NCBI GenBank assembly: GCA_944320725.1 | Contig: CALUIM010000004.1 | Location: 1-64,000, forward strand | Length of the DNA: 64,000 nucleotides | DNA from: an uncultured Coriobacteriaceae bacterium | Lineage (GTDB): Bacteria > Actinomycetota > Coriobacteriia > Coriobacteriales > Coriobacteriaceae | Direction of reading: 5' to 3' | Shown here: piece after piece, positions 1-7,859 of the stretch | Layout of the letters: each line of letters begins with the position of its first letter | Numbering within the stretch: the first letter of the stretch is position 1 | Position numbers and translations under genes: made by a program | Notes under the pieces: generated by a model | Told to the model about the DNA's origin: nothing | The model's input: only the letters and a program-made list of their open reading frames with translations | The model's database searches: none

Positions 1-10
1 CATACGACGG

Positions 11-43
11 GGGCCGCGCCCCTGGTCCCAGGGGGCGCGGCCC
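11..43. terminator. GC-rich hairpin, possible terminator
   Basis: Perfect 12-bp inverted repeat (11-22 with 32-43) around a 9-nt loop. It lies downstream of the leftward HTH gene ending at 112. No T-run follows on either strand, so a terminator role is plausible but not certain. Confidence 0.45.
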
Positions 44-111
44 TCATGCTCAAACTGCTCACTTTTCGATGCACGAGGCGCTCGGAAGCCGGTGCTCACT
101 CGGACCATTTC

Positions 112-693
112 TTATTGCACATCAACACGCGTGTACGGGTAGCAGCGGAGGACCTCGTGGAAGGCCCCCTCGATCCCCTCGCCGCGCGCTGCCGGTGTGC
201 CCCCGCCTTTGGTATGCGTGTCTAACCCTGTTCTATTGGGTGAGGCGCGCTCAGGGCACCCCTGAGATCTCTTCAGGGGTGGGGGTGAGGCGGCTTCAGG
301 GGAGACTCCTGCGCGGGGTGAGGCGGCTTCAGGGGTCGCCGCGCCCCCGCAGCGGGCTATCGCCTCCGCGACCGGGCCCGGCACGGCGACGTACATGTTC
401 GTCGTCCTCCCGCGCCACCTGTGCTCGCCGACGCAGTCGATGAGGCCCCTCCTCTCGAGCGCGTGCACGACGTCGATCGCGTGCCGCTCCGAGCAGCCGG
501 CGCGGTGGGCCGTCATCGCGTTGCTGCCGTAGTAGCAGCCGCCCTTCCCCTGGCTGTAGGAGTACACGAGCGCGTAGACCGCCAGCTCGACCCCCTTCAG
601 GGCGAGGCCGTCCCGGCTGCTCATGAACTCGAAGATGCAGTAGAAGCTCTCGGGCGGCACCCTCGGCGCCGCCCCGCTCTCCTTCTCTGGCAT
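112..693 (-). CDS. Winged-helix replication-initiator-like protein
   Basis: 193 residues, starting at 693 with a GGAGGAGG Shine-Dalgarno just upstream. Residues about 20-100 look like a winged helix as found in plasmid and ICE replication or regulatory proteins: an FMSSRDGLALKGVELAVYALVY-like helix pair, then a recognition region ending in ALERRGLI. The C-terminal third is a Pro/Ala/Ser-rich linker with three copies of a PEAASP-like motif, encoded by iteron-like DNA repeats. Initiator genes of some Gram-positive plasmids carry their origin inside the coding sequence, which would fit here. It is transcribed away from the rest of the element. A simple HTH regulator is the alternative. The winged helix is fairly clear; the replication role is inference. 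Confidence 0.55.
   Translation of the reverse strand: MPEKESGAAPRVPPESFYCIFEFMSSRDGLALKGVELAVYALVYSYSQGKGGCYYGSNAMTAHRAGCSERHAIDVVHALERRGLIDCVGEHRWRGRTTNMYVAVPGPVAEAIARCGGAATPEAASPRAGVSPEAASPPPLKRSQGCPERASPNRTGLDTHTKGGGTPAARGEGIEGAFHEVLRCYPYTRVDVQ
239..335. repeat. Iteron-like direct repeats and hairpin inside the HTH gene
   Basis: The 19-mer GGTGAGGCGGCTTCAGGGG occurs perfectly at 284-302 and 317-335, 33 bp apart (about three helical turns), with a degenerate copy at 239-257. Between them is a perfect 9-bp inverted repeat (257-265 with 273-281). The array lies within the coding sequence of the initiator-like gene. Exact identity over 19 bp at a turn-matched spacing suggests a protein-binding array rather than only a protein repeat. 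Confidence 0.6.
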
Positions 694-879
694 GGGGCCT
701 CCTCCTCCCGTTCCGTCGCGCTCCCGCGCGTCCCAGGGGTCGTCGCGCGCCGCCCCTTTTCGAGGCCGCCGCCGGGCGGCGAGCGCCCGCAGCTTTCGAA
801 AACGCGGCCGCCGCCGCGACCCCCGGGGCGAGGGCCGGGGCCGAGGAGGGCCCCGGAACGGGAGAGGAGGTGCGTGGGC

Positions 880-1086
880 ATGGGCGAGACGAGCGGGACG
901 AGGGACCTGGCGGACGTCGTCATCCCCGCCGGCCTGTCCGCGGAGGAGCGCGCCGCCAGCTTCGTCGAGCAGGTGGGGAGCCCCTACGAGTTCGAGAGCC
1001 ACGGCGTGAGGGTCCGCATCAGCTTCGCGGGACAGATCCCCATAGAGGACGCGGTCGCCCGAGTCCTGGGGCTGGGGACCGAGTGA
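880..1086 (+). CDS. DUF6870-like small protein, copy 1
   Basis: 68 residues, ATG at 880 with GGAGAGGAGG nine bases upstream. The pattern is RDLADV, then an SAEERAASF-like helix, then GSPYEFESHGVRVRISFAG and a short EDAV tail. This matches my recollection of the DUF6870 family found on conjugative elements next to recombinase or transfer genes. A clear paralogue lies at 6771-7023, on the other side of the recombinase operon. Function is unknown. Family assignment is from memory of the pattern. Confidence 0.6.
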   Translation: MGETSGTRDLADVVIPAGLSAEERAASFVEQVGSPYEFESHGVRVRISFAGQIPIEDAVARVLGLGTE

Positions 1087-1114
1087 GGCGCCGGGCCACT
1101 GCGCGCCCGGGCTG

Positions 1115-1155
1115 TGCTAGAATCTCGTCGAGGAAAAAACTGGACGACGGTTTTT
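1115..1155 (+). promoter_or_regulatory. Candidate promoter and inverted repeat before the recombinase operon
   Basis: An extended -10 (TGCTAGAAT, 1115-1123) is followed by an inverted repeat (AAAAAC 1135-1140, GTTTTT 1150-1155) about 60 bases before the first recombinase start. No convincing -35 is seen. The A/T tracts stand out in very GC-rich DNA and could be an operator or a recombinase-binding site. Confidence 0.4.
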
Positions 1156-1211
1156 GGTCGGCTCTCCGGGCGCGCCTGGTCGCGCGCCGTCAGAGGAGGG
1201 CCGATTTTTTC

Positions 1212-2843
1212 ATGCCAAGAACCAAGGGAAGGGCTGTCCGCCTGGGCAGCTACGCGCGCCTGTCGCGCGGTGACGACTCGGACGGCGTGTCCGGGAGCAT
1301 CGTCAACCAGCAGCAGATAATCCGGCAGTACTGCGAGAGGAGCCCCGAGGACCTGAGGATAGTCCGCGAGTACGCCGACGACGGGGTCTCGGGCACCACC
1401 TACGACCGCGAGGGGTGGAGGGCGCTCATGTCGGACCTCGAGTCCGGCGTCATCGAGGGCTTCGTCGTCAAGGACTCGAGCCGGTTCGGGCGCAACTCCA
1501 TCGAGAGCGGGCTGCTCCTGGAGAAGGAGTTCCCGAGGATGAACGGCGGCAGGGGCGTGCGCGTCATCATGATCTCGGAGGGCTACGACTCCGCCTCGAG
1601 CGACCCCTACACCTCGAGCATCATGCTCGCCTTCCGCGGGATGCTCAACGAGAACGTCAGCCGCGACACCTCCGTCAAGACCCGCGCGGGCCTCCACGCG
1701 AAGATGCAGCGCGGCGAGAGGGCGTGTGCCTTCGCGCCGTACGGTTACGCCGACGACCCCGAGAGGCGCGGGCGCCTGGTCGTAGACGGGCCGGCGGCCT
1801 CCAACGTCAGGAGGATATTCGCCATGAAGCTCGACGGGATGTCGCCCCAGGCGATCGCCGACGAGCTCAACCGCCTGGGCGAGCCGTGCCCGGGCGCGTA
1901 CAAGCGGGAGCGCGGGGTGAGCCTCGCGATGCCCTTCGCCGGCGCCGACGGCCCTCGGTGGCGCCCGGTCACCGTGGCGCGGATACTCTCCAACGAGGTG
2001 TACGCGGGCACGATGGTCCAGGGGAGGACCTACACCCCCAGCTTCCGCAGCAGGAAGACGCTCCCGCGCGCCCCCGAGGAGTGGTTCCGCAAGGAGGGGG
2101 CGCACGAGGCGATCGTGAGCCTCCACGAGTTCGAGCTGGTCCAGGACCTCATGGCGAGGGACACGCGGACCGCCCCCGGGTCGCGTGTCGTCGCCCTGTT
2201 CAGCGGCATCGCGTACTGCGCCGACTGCGGGCAGCAGATGCTCATCCGGACGGGCCGCAACGGCAACCGCTACCTCACCTGCTCGACCAACAAGCGAGAC
2301 GCGCGCCGCTGCAGCTCTCACCTGTTCAACGAGGCGCGCCTCCGCGCGATCGTCGCGGAGGCCGCCCAGGCCCTGGTCGACGTGAGTGTCGACACCTCAC
2401 GATTCGTGGCGTCCCACAGGGACGAGCTCGTGCGCGAGCGCACGGCCGACGTCGACCGCCGCATAGACGACGCGCGCAGGAGGCAGGAGCGGGCGCTTCA
2501 CTTCCGCCACGGCCTCGTCGACGACCTCGAGGCCGGGGTCATCACCAAGGAGGAGTACGGCCTGTTCGCCTCCGCCTACGCCTCGAGGATCGAGGAGGCG
2601 CGCTCGGCGGTGCTCGAGCTCGAGGCGGAGCGGGAGCGGGTCGCGGACCTCGTGACGGAGGCAGAGGCCGCCCTGGAGCGGTTCGCGGCGAGCGGGAGCA
2701 TCGGCGAGCTCACCAGGCGCAAGGTTGTCGAGCTCGTCGAGCGCGTCGACATCCACGAGGACAAGTCGGTCGAGGTCCGCTTCCGCGTCCAGGACGTGAT
2801 GGAGCGCGCGGGCGTCGCGTTCGCGGAGGGGGGATCCCGATGA
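1212..2843 (+). CDS. Large serine recombinase 1
   Basis: 543 residues. The N-terminal resolvase domain has the Y-x-R-x-S motif (YARLS, nucleophile Ser18) and the KDSSRFGRN motif. A recombinase domain follows (AFAPYGY, RWRPVTVARILSNEVYAG), then a zinc-ribbon motif with paired Cys (CADCG, later TCSTN and RRCSS). A long C-terminal coiled coil precedes the RKVVELVERVDIHEDKSVEVRF ending typical of the family. It probably acts in integration or excision of this element. ATG at 1212 is preceded by AGAGGAGGG. Its stop overlaps the next start (ATGA), so it heads a four-gene coupled operon. Which of the three recombinases is the active integrase cannot be told from sequence. Confidence 0.93.
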   Translation: MPRTKGRAVRLGSYARLSRGDDSDGVSGSIVNQQQIIRQYCERSPEDLRIVREYADDGVSGTTYDREGWRALMSDLESGVIEGFVVKDSSRFGRNSIESGLLLEKEFPRMNGGRGVRVIMISEGYDSASSDPYTSSIMLAFRGMLNENVSRDTSVKTRAGLHAKMQRGERACAFAPYGYADDPERRGRLVVDGPAASNVRRIFAMKLDGMSPQAIADELNRLGEPCPGAYKRERGVSLAMPFAGADGPRWRPVTVARILSNEVYAGTMVQGRTYTPSFRSRKTLPRAPEEWFRKEGAHEAIVSLHEFELVQDLMARDTRTAPGSRVVALFSGIAYCADCGQQMLIRTGRNGNRYLTCSTNKRDARRCSSHLFNEARLRAIVAEAAQALVDVSVDTSRFVASHRDELVRERTADVDRRIDDARRRQERALHFRHGLVDDLEAGVITKEEYGLFASAYASRIEEARSAVLELEAERERVADLVTEAEAALERFAASGSIGELTRRKVVELVERVDIHEDKSVEVRFRVQDVMERAGVAFAEGGSR

Positions 2844-3301
2844 GGGCGGAGGGCAGGGCGCTCAGAGCGGCCATCTACGCGAGCGCGTCGAACTGGGCGC
2901 CGCTGACGCGCCCCGACGTCCCGCTCGCGGAGCAGTCCAGGAGGTGCCGGGAGGCGATAGACGCCGACCCGACGCTCAGGCGCGCGGCGACCTATCGCAA
3001 CCGCTACGCGAACGGCGAGGCGGGCGACTACCGGCGCCTCGTCGAGGACGCCGTCAACCGGAGGTTCGACTGCCTCGTCGTGTGCGGGGGCAACCGGCTG
3101 GGCCCCTCGGAGCGGGCCGCCTTCTTCCTGGTCGGGCGCTTCCTCGCGCCGGCGGGCTTCCGCGTCGTCGACGTGGCGGAGGGCTGGGACACGGAGGCCT
3201 CGGGCGGGAGGGCGTACGCGTTCCACTTGCGCGGGATGTCGAGGGCCGAGAGACGGGCGGAGAGGAGGTCCGAGGATGGCGCGCAAGAGCAGGAGGACTG
3301 A
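2840..3301 (+). CDS. Short recombinase-domain protein, probably catalytically dead
   Basis: 153 residues, with only a resolvase-type N-terminal domain. The catalytic Y-x-R-x-S motif reads YASAS: the serine remains but the arginine is replaced. The S-R-x-G-R motif is degraded to NRLGPS. Downstream, GFRVVDVAEGWDTEASGGRAYAF keeps the fold seen in the neighbouring recombinases. Its start overlaps the upstream stop (ATGA) and its end overlaps the next gene by 26 bp, so it is kept in frame within a coupled operon. It may be a structural partner or directionality factor, or a decaying paralogue. No direct evidence decides. Confidence 0.75.
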   Translation: MRAEGRALRAAIYASASNWAPLTRPDVPLAEQSRRCREAIDADPTLRRAATYRNRYANGEAGDYRRLVEDAVNRRFDCLVVCGGNRLGPSERAAFFLVGRFLAPAGFRVVDVAEGWDTEASGGRAYAFHLRGMSRAERRAERRSEDGAQEQED

Positions 3302-4943
3302 CGCCCCGGCGACCGCGCCCGCGGCGAGGGCGAAGGTGTGCCGGATGGGCGTCTACGCACGCACCAGCAAGAGCTACGGCGACGACGGAAGCAGCATCGA
3401 GAACCAGAAACGCATCGTCGCCGACCACATCGGGAGGCTGCCGGACGCCGTGGTGGCCGGGTACTACGTCGACGACGGGGCGACGGGCACCAACCAGGAC
3501 CGGGAGGCGTTCCAGCGCATGGTCGGCGACCTCCGTGCCGGCAGGATCGACGGCGTGGCGGCCAAGGACGCCAGCCGCCTCGGGCGCGACTACGTCGAGT
3601 GCCAGACCTTCATTAGGGAGACCCTGCCCGCGCTCGGCGCCCGGCTCATCCTCGTGGCGGACGGGGTGGACAGCAAGGACGGCGCGTCCCCCGACGGGTT
3701 CGGGATGGACGTCAAGAGCCTCCTGAACTCCCTGTACAGCCGCGACCTCAGCAGGAAGATCCACGCCACCTTCGAGGCGGCGCGCCGGAGGGGCCCCATC
3801 GTCCTCGGGAACGTCCCGTACGGGTACCTTCGCGACCCCGCCGACGCGCACCACCTGGTCCCCGACCCCGAGACCGCGCCCCACGTGCGCGAGATGTTCC
3901 GCATGAAGCTCGCCGGCGCGCCCAACGCCGAGATCGCGCGGCGCCTCGAGGAGGCTGGCGCGCCGACCGCGGGGAGGGCGAAGTACGACCGCGCGGGCAA
4001 GCAGGCGACGAGCAGGGATTCCAGGCGCTGGCACGCCCGCAACGTCAACCGGATGCTCGCCAACCCCGTCTACGCGGGGCGGGTGGCCATGGGCAAGTGG
4101 ACCCAGAAGCTCTACCTCGGCATACCGCACGAGAAGAACTCCCCCGAGGAGTGGCTCGTCGTGGAGGGGGCGCACGAGCCCCTGGTCGACCCCGGCGACT
4201 TCGACAGGCTGCAGCGCGTGCACGAGGAGAGGGTCGCGAGGCGCAGGGAGGCCCTCGCCGCAACAGAAAGGATCAGGGAGCTGCACCCCGACCGGCTCGC
4301 CGGGAAGGTGCGCTGCGGCGTCTGCGGAGCCTCCATGCACATCTGCCGCTGGGTCGAGGACGGCGTGTTCTGGGGCGCCGAGTACATGTGCGGCAGGAAC
4401 GACGCCGGCGAGGGCGGCGGCAGGCACCGCGTCGCCGTGCCGCTGGTGGAGACCGTGTGCATGGACGTCATCCGCAGCCAGGTCGAGCAGCGCGTCGCGC
4501 TGGACGAGCTCGTCGCCTCGAGGGCCGTCGACGGCACGCTCGCGCGGCGGCTCGCCGAGGCGGCCGCGTCCCTGGCGGAGGCGGACGCCGAGATCGGCGA
4601 GATCGAGGAGAAGGCCGTCCAACTCAAGGCCGAGCACTCGCGTGGCGAAGTCTCCTCGGCCGACTACCGGCGCATCGAGCGCCTCCTCTGGTCGAGGCTC
4701 GAGGCAGCGAGGGCGCATCGGGCAGAGGCGGAGGCGCGCCGCGGACTGCTCGCGTCCCTCTCCGAGGGAGGGGCCGAGGCCGTCCTCGGCGAGGCGGGGC
4801 GCCTCCTCGGCAGCTTCAGCAAGGAGCTCGCGGACGCCGCCATCGAGTCGGTAACCCTCGAGGGCGACGGCTCCCTCTCGGTGCGCCTGCGGTTCACCGA
4901 CGCCTACCGAAAGGCCGAGACGATACGGGAGGCCCTGTCATGA
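3276..4943 (+). CDS. Large serine recombinase 2
   Basis: 555 residues. Catalytic motif YARTS with nucleophile about Ser31, then KDASRLGRD, a NVPYGYLRDP recombinase-domain motif, a NRMLANPVYAGRV motif, and a zinc ribbon (RCGVCGASMH plus a later Cys). A coiled coil and a beta-rich end (ESVTLEGDGSLSVRLRF) close the protein. The start at 3276 lies within the previous gene; GAGG just upstream serves as ribosome site. Its stop overlaps the next gene by four bases. A shorter start at Met24, directly before the resolvase fold, is possible. Probably one member of a multi-recombinase integration/excision machine. Confidence 0.93.
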   Translation: MARKSRRTDAPATAPAARAKVCRMGVYARTSKSYGDDGSSIENQKRIVADHIGRLPDAVVAGYYVDDGATGTNQDREAFQRMVGDLRAGRIDGVAAKDASRLGRDYVECQTFIRETLPALGARLILVADGVDSKDGASPDGFGMDVKSLLNSLYSRDLSRKIHATFEAARRRGPIVLGNVPYGYLRDPADAHHLVPDPETAPHVREMFRMKLAGAPNAEIARRLEEAGAPTAGRAKYDRAGKQATSRDSRRWHARNVNRMLANPVYAGRVAMGKWTQKLYLGIPHEKNSPEEWLVVEGAHEPLVDPGDFDRLQRVHEERVARRREALAATERIRELHPDRLAGKVRCGVCGASMHICRWVEDGVFWGAEYMCGRNDAGEGGGRHRVAVPLVETVCMDVIRSQVEQRVALDELVASRAVDGTLARRLAEAAASLAEADAEIGEIEEKAVQLKAEHSRGEVSSADYRRIERLLWSRLEAARAHRAEAEARRGLLASLSEGGAEAVLGEAGRLLGSFSKELADAAIESVTLEGDGSLSVRLRFTDAYRKAETIREALS

Positions 4944-6472
4944 TCGCGCTCTACTGCAGGCTCTCCGTCGCCGACGGCACCGGGGGCGAGTCCGACTCCA
5001 TAGCGAACCAGAGGCTGCTCCTCGCGGACTTCATCGCCTCGCGCGACGACCTCGCGGGCGAGGGCCACCTGTTCTTCGTGGACGACGGCATCAGCGGCAC
5101 CCACGCCGAGAACCGCCCCGCCCTCCAGAGGATGCTGGCCATGTGCCGGGAGGGGCGGATCAGCACGGTCGTGGTGAAGGACCTCTCGAGGCTCAGCCGC
5201 GACGGCCTCTACTGCGTGGGCCTCGTCGAGGACGAGCTGCCGTCGCTCGGGGTCCGCGTCATCGCGGTCACGGACAACTACGACTCCAAGCGCGACGGCA
5301 AGAGCCCCGCCGCCAGCACCGAGCTCGGCTTCCGGACGATCATGAACTCGTGGTACTCCAGGGACCTTTCTCACAAGGTGACCCAGTCCATAGAGAGCGA
5401 GCGCGCGGGCGGGACGAACCTCAACACGGTCCCGTTCGGCTATCGCAAGGGGAGGGGCGAGCGGGCCTGCGAGGTCGACGAGGAGGGCGCGGCGGTGGTC
5501 CGGAGGATATTCGAGCTCGCGTGCGAGGGGCTCGACCAGGGGGCGATCGCCGCCGCACTCAACGAGGTGGGCGCCGTTACCCCGCACAACCTCAGGGCCC
5601 TCAGGAACCCGGGAGGCAAGCTCGCGCCCAAGCCGAACCAGCGATGGACGGGCACGATGGTGAAGACCGTGGTGCGCAACCCCCACTACAAGGGGACCCT
5701 CGTCCTCGGCAAGAGCAAGAGGGTCGAGATGGGCCTCGGGGCGTCCCGCCCGACGGACCCGTCGGAGCGTCGGGTCTTCGAGGGCGCCCACGAGGCGGTC
5801 GTGGACGCCGGCACGTGGGAGCGCGCGCAGGCGTCCATGCGCGACACGCGCTGCGGCGGGAGGAGGGAGCCTCTCGGCCACCTGTTCTCAGGGCTCGTCT
5901 TCTGCCCCCACTGCGGGGCGGCGGTGTCCTTCAGGAGCGAGAGGCAGGCTCCCGTCGAGCGCTACACGGCCTACTGCGGGTGCTTCACGGAGCCGCCCTC
6001 CATCTCGCTCGCGGACCTTTCCGACGCCGTCGGGTGCGTGCTCCGCGCGCACGCCGACCTGGCGCTCGGACTGTCGGACGCGATCGCCGCCGCCGAGGCG
6101 GCGCCAGAGAGGGCCGAGGGGCTGAGGGCCGCGCTCGCGAGCCTCTCCGCGCGGAAGCTTCGGGTCTACGAGGCGTACCGCGCGGGCGGGACGGGGCCGG
6201 ACGCGTTCTCCGCGGCGCTCGAGGCGATCCGCCGCAAGGAGGCCTCCGTGCGCCGCGCGCTCGAGCTCGTCGAGGCCGAGGCGGAGCGCCGGGCGCCGGA
6301 CCTCGCGGAGGCGGCCCGGGCGCTTGAGATAGTACGGCGCCTCGGGAGGCGCGGGGTCACGCGCGAGGCGCTCGTGGCGCTCGTGGAGCGCATCGAGCTC
6401 ATGGGCGACGACGATGTGCACATCACGCTCAGGTACGCCGACCTGTTCGAGCGGCTGCGCCGACGCCCCTAG
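4940..6472 (+). CDS. Large serine recombinase 3
   Basis: 510 residues. Catalytic motif YCRLS with nucleophile Ser9, then VVKDLSRLSRDG, TVPFGYRKG, a VVRNPHYKGTLVLGK recombinase-domain motif, and a zinc ribbon (FCPHCGAAV). The C-terminal helical region ends in LVERIELMGDDDVHITLRY. It is the last gene of the recombinase operon and overlaps recombinase 2 by ATGA. Strong hairpins follow directly. The three large recombinases are clearly diverged from one another, so this is not a recent tandem duplication. Confidence 0.93.
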   Translation: MIALYCRLSVADGTGGESDSIANQRLLLADFIASRDDLAGEGHLFFVDDGISGTHAENRPALQRMLAMCREGRISTVVVKDLSRLSRDGLYCVGLVEDELPSLGVRVIAVTDNYDSKRDGKSPAASTELGFRTIMNSWYSRDLSHKVTQSIESERAGGTNLNTVPFGYRKGRGERACEVDEEGAAVVRRIFELACEGLDQGAIAAALNEVGAVTPHNLRALRNPGGKLAPKPNQRWTGTMVKTVVRNPHYKGTLVLGKSKRVEMGLGASRPTDPSERRVFEGAHEAVVDAGTWERAQASMRDTRCGGRREPLGHLFSGLVFCPHCGAAVSFRSERQAPVERYTAYCGCFTEPPSISLADLSDAVGCVLRAHADLALGLSDAIAAAEAAPERAEGLRAALASLSARKLRVYEAYRAGGTGPDAFSAALEAIRRKEASVRRALELVEAEAERRAPDLAEAARALEIVRRLGRRGVTREALVALVERIELMGDDDVHITLRYADLFERLRRRP

Positions 6473-6517
6473 GCGGGGGGCGCCCCCCGCGCGGGCGCCC
6501 AAGGGCGAGCCCTTGGG
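6473..6517. terminator. Double hairpin after the recombinase operon
   Basis: A perfect 18-bp palindrome (6473-6490) is followed by a second perfect 9-bp inverted repeat (6498-6506 with 6509-6517). Both lie immediately after the recombinase 3 stop. No T-run is present, as is common in such GC-rich DNA. Confidence 0.55.
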
Positions 6518-6530
6518 GATCCCCGGCCGA

Positions 6531-6646
6531 CCTCCGCGCCGGTCGGGCCGCACTTTCCGGCTCAGGCGCCGCCTGGGCTGTGGCGCGCGGGCCCCTCGGC
6601 TCCGCCCTCCCGCACGACATCCCCACAAACGCGCCTCGCGCGTTGG
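6531..6646. repeat. Dispersed noncoding repeat, copy A
   Basis: About 116 bp sharing three conserved blocks, in the same order and near-identical spacing, with 17714-17831: CCTCCGCGCCGG, then a GGCTCAG-CGCCGCC block ending GTGGCGCGCGGG, then CCCCACAAAC and GCGCGTTGG. GGCTCAG to CCCCACAAAC is 62 bp here and 64 bp in copy B. It precedes a small gene, as copy B does. No coding potential is evident. Confidence 0.65.
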
Positions 6647-6684
6647 ATGCGGATGGCGCCGACGGCTTCGTGCAGGAGCCCTCC

Positions 6685-6741
6685 GCCTCCGGGCCTGCGC
6701 GCCCGGAGGCAATCAACGGATGCGGGCGGGGCCTGCATCCG
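6685..6741. other. Two hairpins upstream of the second DUF6870-like gene
   Basis: Inverted repeats 6685-6694 with 6701-6710 (10 bp, perfect) and 6717-6723 with 6735-6741 (7 bp, perfect) end about 30 bases before the gene at 6771. Together with repeat copy A they fill the 300-base gap after the recombinase operon. They could terminate or regulate; I see no gene here. Confidence 0.45.
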
Positions 6742-6770
6742 GCGGTCCCGATGAGACGCGAGGAGGGCCA

Positions 6771-7023
6771 TATGGAAGCTGTCAGGGACCTGGCGGACGT
6801 CGCGGTTGACGCGAGCCTGCCGGTGGACGAGCGCGTCCGCTCGTTCGCGGAGCAGATCGGCGACCCGTACCACTTCACGGCGCACGGGGTGGAGGTGAGG
6901 CTGAGCTTCGCGGGGCAGGTGCCCGTCGAGGAGGCGGTCGCACGGCTGCTCGGCATCGGCGGGGCACCCATGGAAACGGAGGCCGCGGGGCCGGTGCGGG
7001 GGGCCGAGCCCGGCGCGGCGTAG
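6771..7023 (+). CDS. DUF6870-like small protein, copy 2
   Basis: 83 residues, ATG at 6771 behind GAGGAGGGCC. It aligns along its whole core with the protein at 880-1086: RDLADV, then a VDERVRSFAEQIGDPY-like segment, HGVEVRLSFAGQVPVEEAVARLLGI. A short Ala/Gly-rich tail is extra. The two copies bracket the recombinase operon. This one lies directly upstream of parA with a hairpin between them. Function unknown; the family is one I associate with conjugative elements. Confidence 0.6.
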
Positions 7024-7035
7024 CGGTCGAAACGC

Positions 7036-7071
7036 GGGGCGCGCCGCGACCACGGAACCGTGGCGCGCCCC
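7036..7071. promoter_or_regulatory. Nested palindrome upstream of parA
   Basis: An outer 10-bp inverted repeat (7036-7045 with 7062-7071) encloses an inner 6-bp one (CCACGG 7050-7055, CCGTGG 7058-7063). It sits 20 bases before parA. It could be a terminator for the upstream gene, a ParA operator or a centromere-like ParB site. No parS of the chromosomal type is present. Confidence 0.45.
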
Positions 7072-7091
7072 CGAGGGAAAGGACGGAAGGA

Positions 7092-7859
7092 ATGAGGGTC
7101 ATAACGGCAAGCAACTTCAAGGGAGGGGTGGGCAAGACCACCACGGCGGTGAACCTGGCGGTGCTCTGCGCCTCGCGTGGGCTCAGGACGCTGCTGGTCG
7201 ACCTGGACCCGCAGGCGTCGGCGACCGACTACTTCGGCCTCTACGACGCGGCGGGGGAGTCCGGGCGCAACGCGGTCTCCCTGCTCTACGGCGACATGCC
7301 CGCGCAGGAGGCAGCGCACCAGACGGGCATCGAGCGCCTGAGCTGCGTCCCGACGACGCTCGACCTCATCGACCAGAACGAGCTCATGCTGCGCGAGCAG
7401 CGGCTCAGGTTCGCCCTCGACGACGCGGAGGGGGCCTACGACGTCGCCATCCTCGACTGCGCGCCGAGCGCAAAGCAGCTCGCCATGTGCGCCTACGTTG
7501 CGACGAGCGGGCGCGGCACGGTCGTCATCCCGGTCAAGCTCGATTCGACGGTCATGAGGGGGACGGCGTCGGCGGTGGCGGCGGTGCGCGGCGTGGCGAC
7601 GAAGCTGCGGATGCCCCTGCCCGACTGGAGGATCCTGCGCACGTGCGTGCCGGGGCGGATGACGAGGGCGGAGGCGACGGGCGCCGCGGTGCTCGACCGC
7701 TTCTTCCCCGACCGCCAGTACGCGACCGTGATCCACCACTCGGCGAAGGTGATGGAGGGGAGCTGGGAGTGGAGGCCCATCGTGTCGTTCATGCCCGGCA
7801 ACCGCGCGGCGCTCGACTACGAGGAGCTCGGGAGGGAGATGGGGCTGTGGCGGGAGTAG
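7092..7859 (+). CDS. parA: ParA-type partition ATPase
   Basis: 255 residues. Deviant Walker A motif KGGVGKTT at residues 10-17, VDLDPQASAT (Walker A') at about 39, and AILDCAPS (Walker B) near 120. This is a Soj/ParA cytosolic ATPase used for segregation of plasmids and circularised elements. ATG at 7092 is preceded by GGAAGGA. It overlaps parB by 13 bp, a typical parAB operon. Presence on an integrated element implies an extrachromosomal stage that needs stabilising, in line with the initiator-like gene at the left. Confidence 0.92.
   Translation: MRVITASNFKGGVGKTTTAVNLAVLCASRGLRTLLVDLDPQASATDYFGLYDAAGESGRNAVSLLYGDMPAQEAAHQTGIERLSCVPTTLDLIDQNELMLREQRLRFALDDAEGAYDVAILDCAPSAKQLAMCAYVATSGRGTVVIPVKLDSTVMRGTASAVAAVRGVATKLRMPLPDWRILRTCVPGRMTRAEATGAAVLDRFFPDRQYATVIHHSAKVMEGSWEWRPIVSFMPGNRAALDYEELGREMGLWRE

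Noticed and set aside
239-335. CRISPR-like array
   Set aside because: Repeats are short and only two to three, lie within a gene, and spacers are not of uniform CRISPR length; no cas genes in the window.
1415-3301. Very long second-frame reading frames across the recombinase genes
   Set aside because: Arg/Gly/Pro-rich translations typical of shadow frames in 70% G+C DNA; the overlapping frames hold intact recombinase motifs. Only the last 153 codons of this frame, from 2840, are a real gene.
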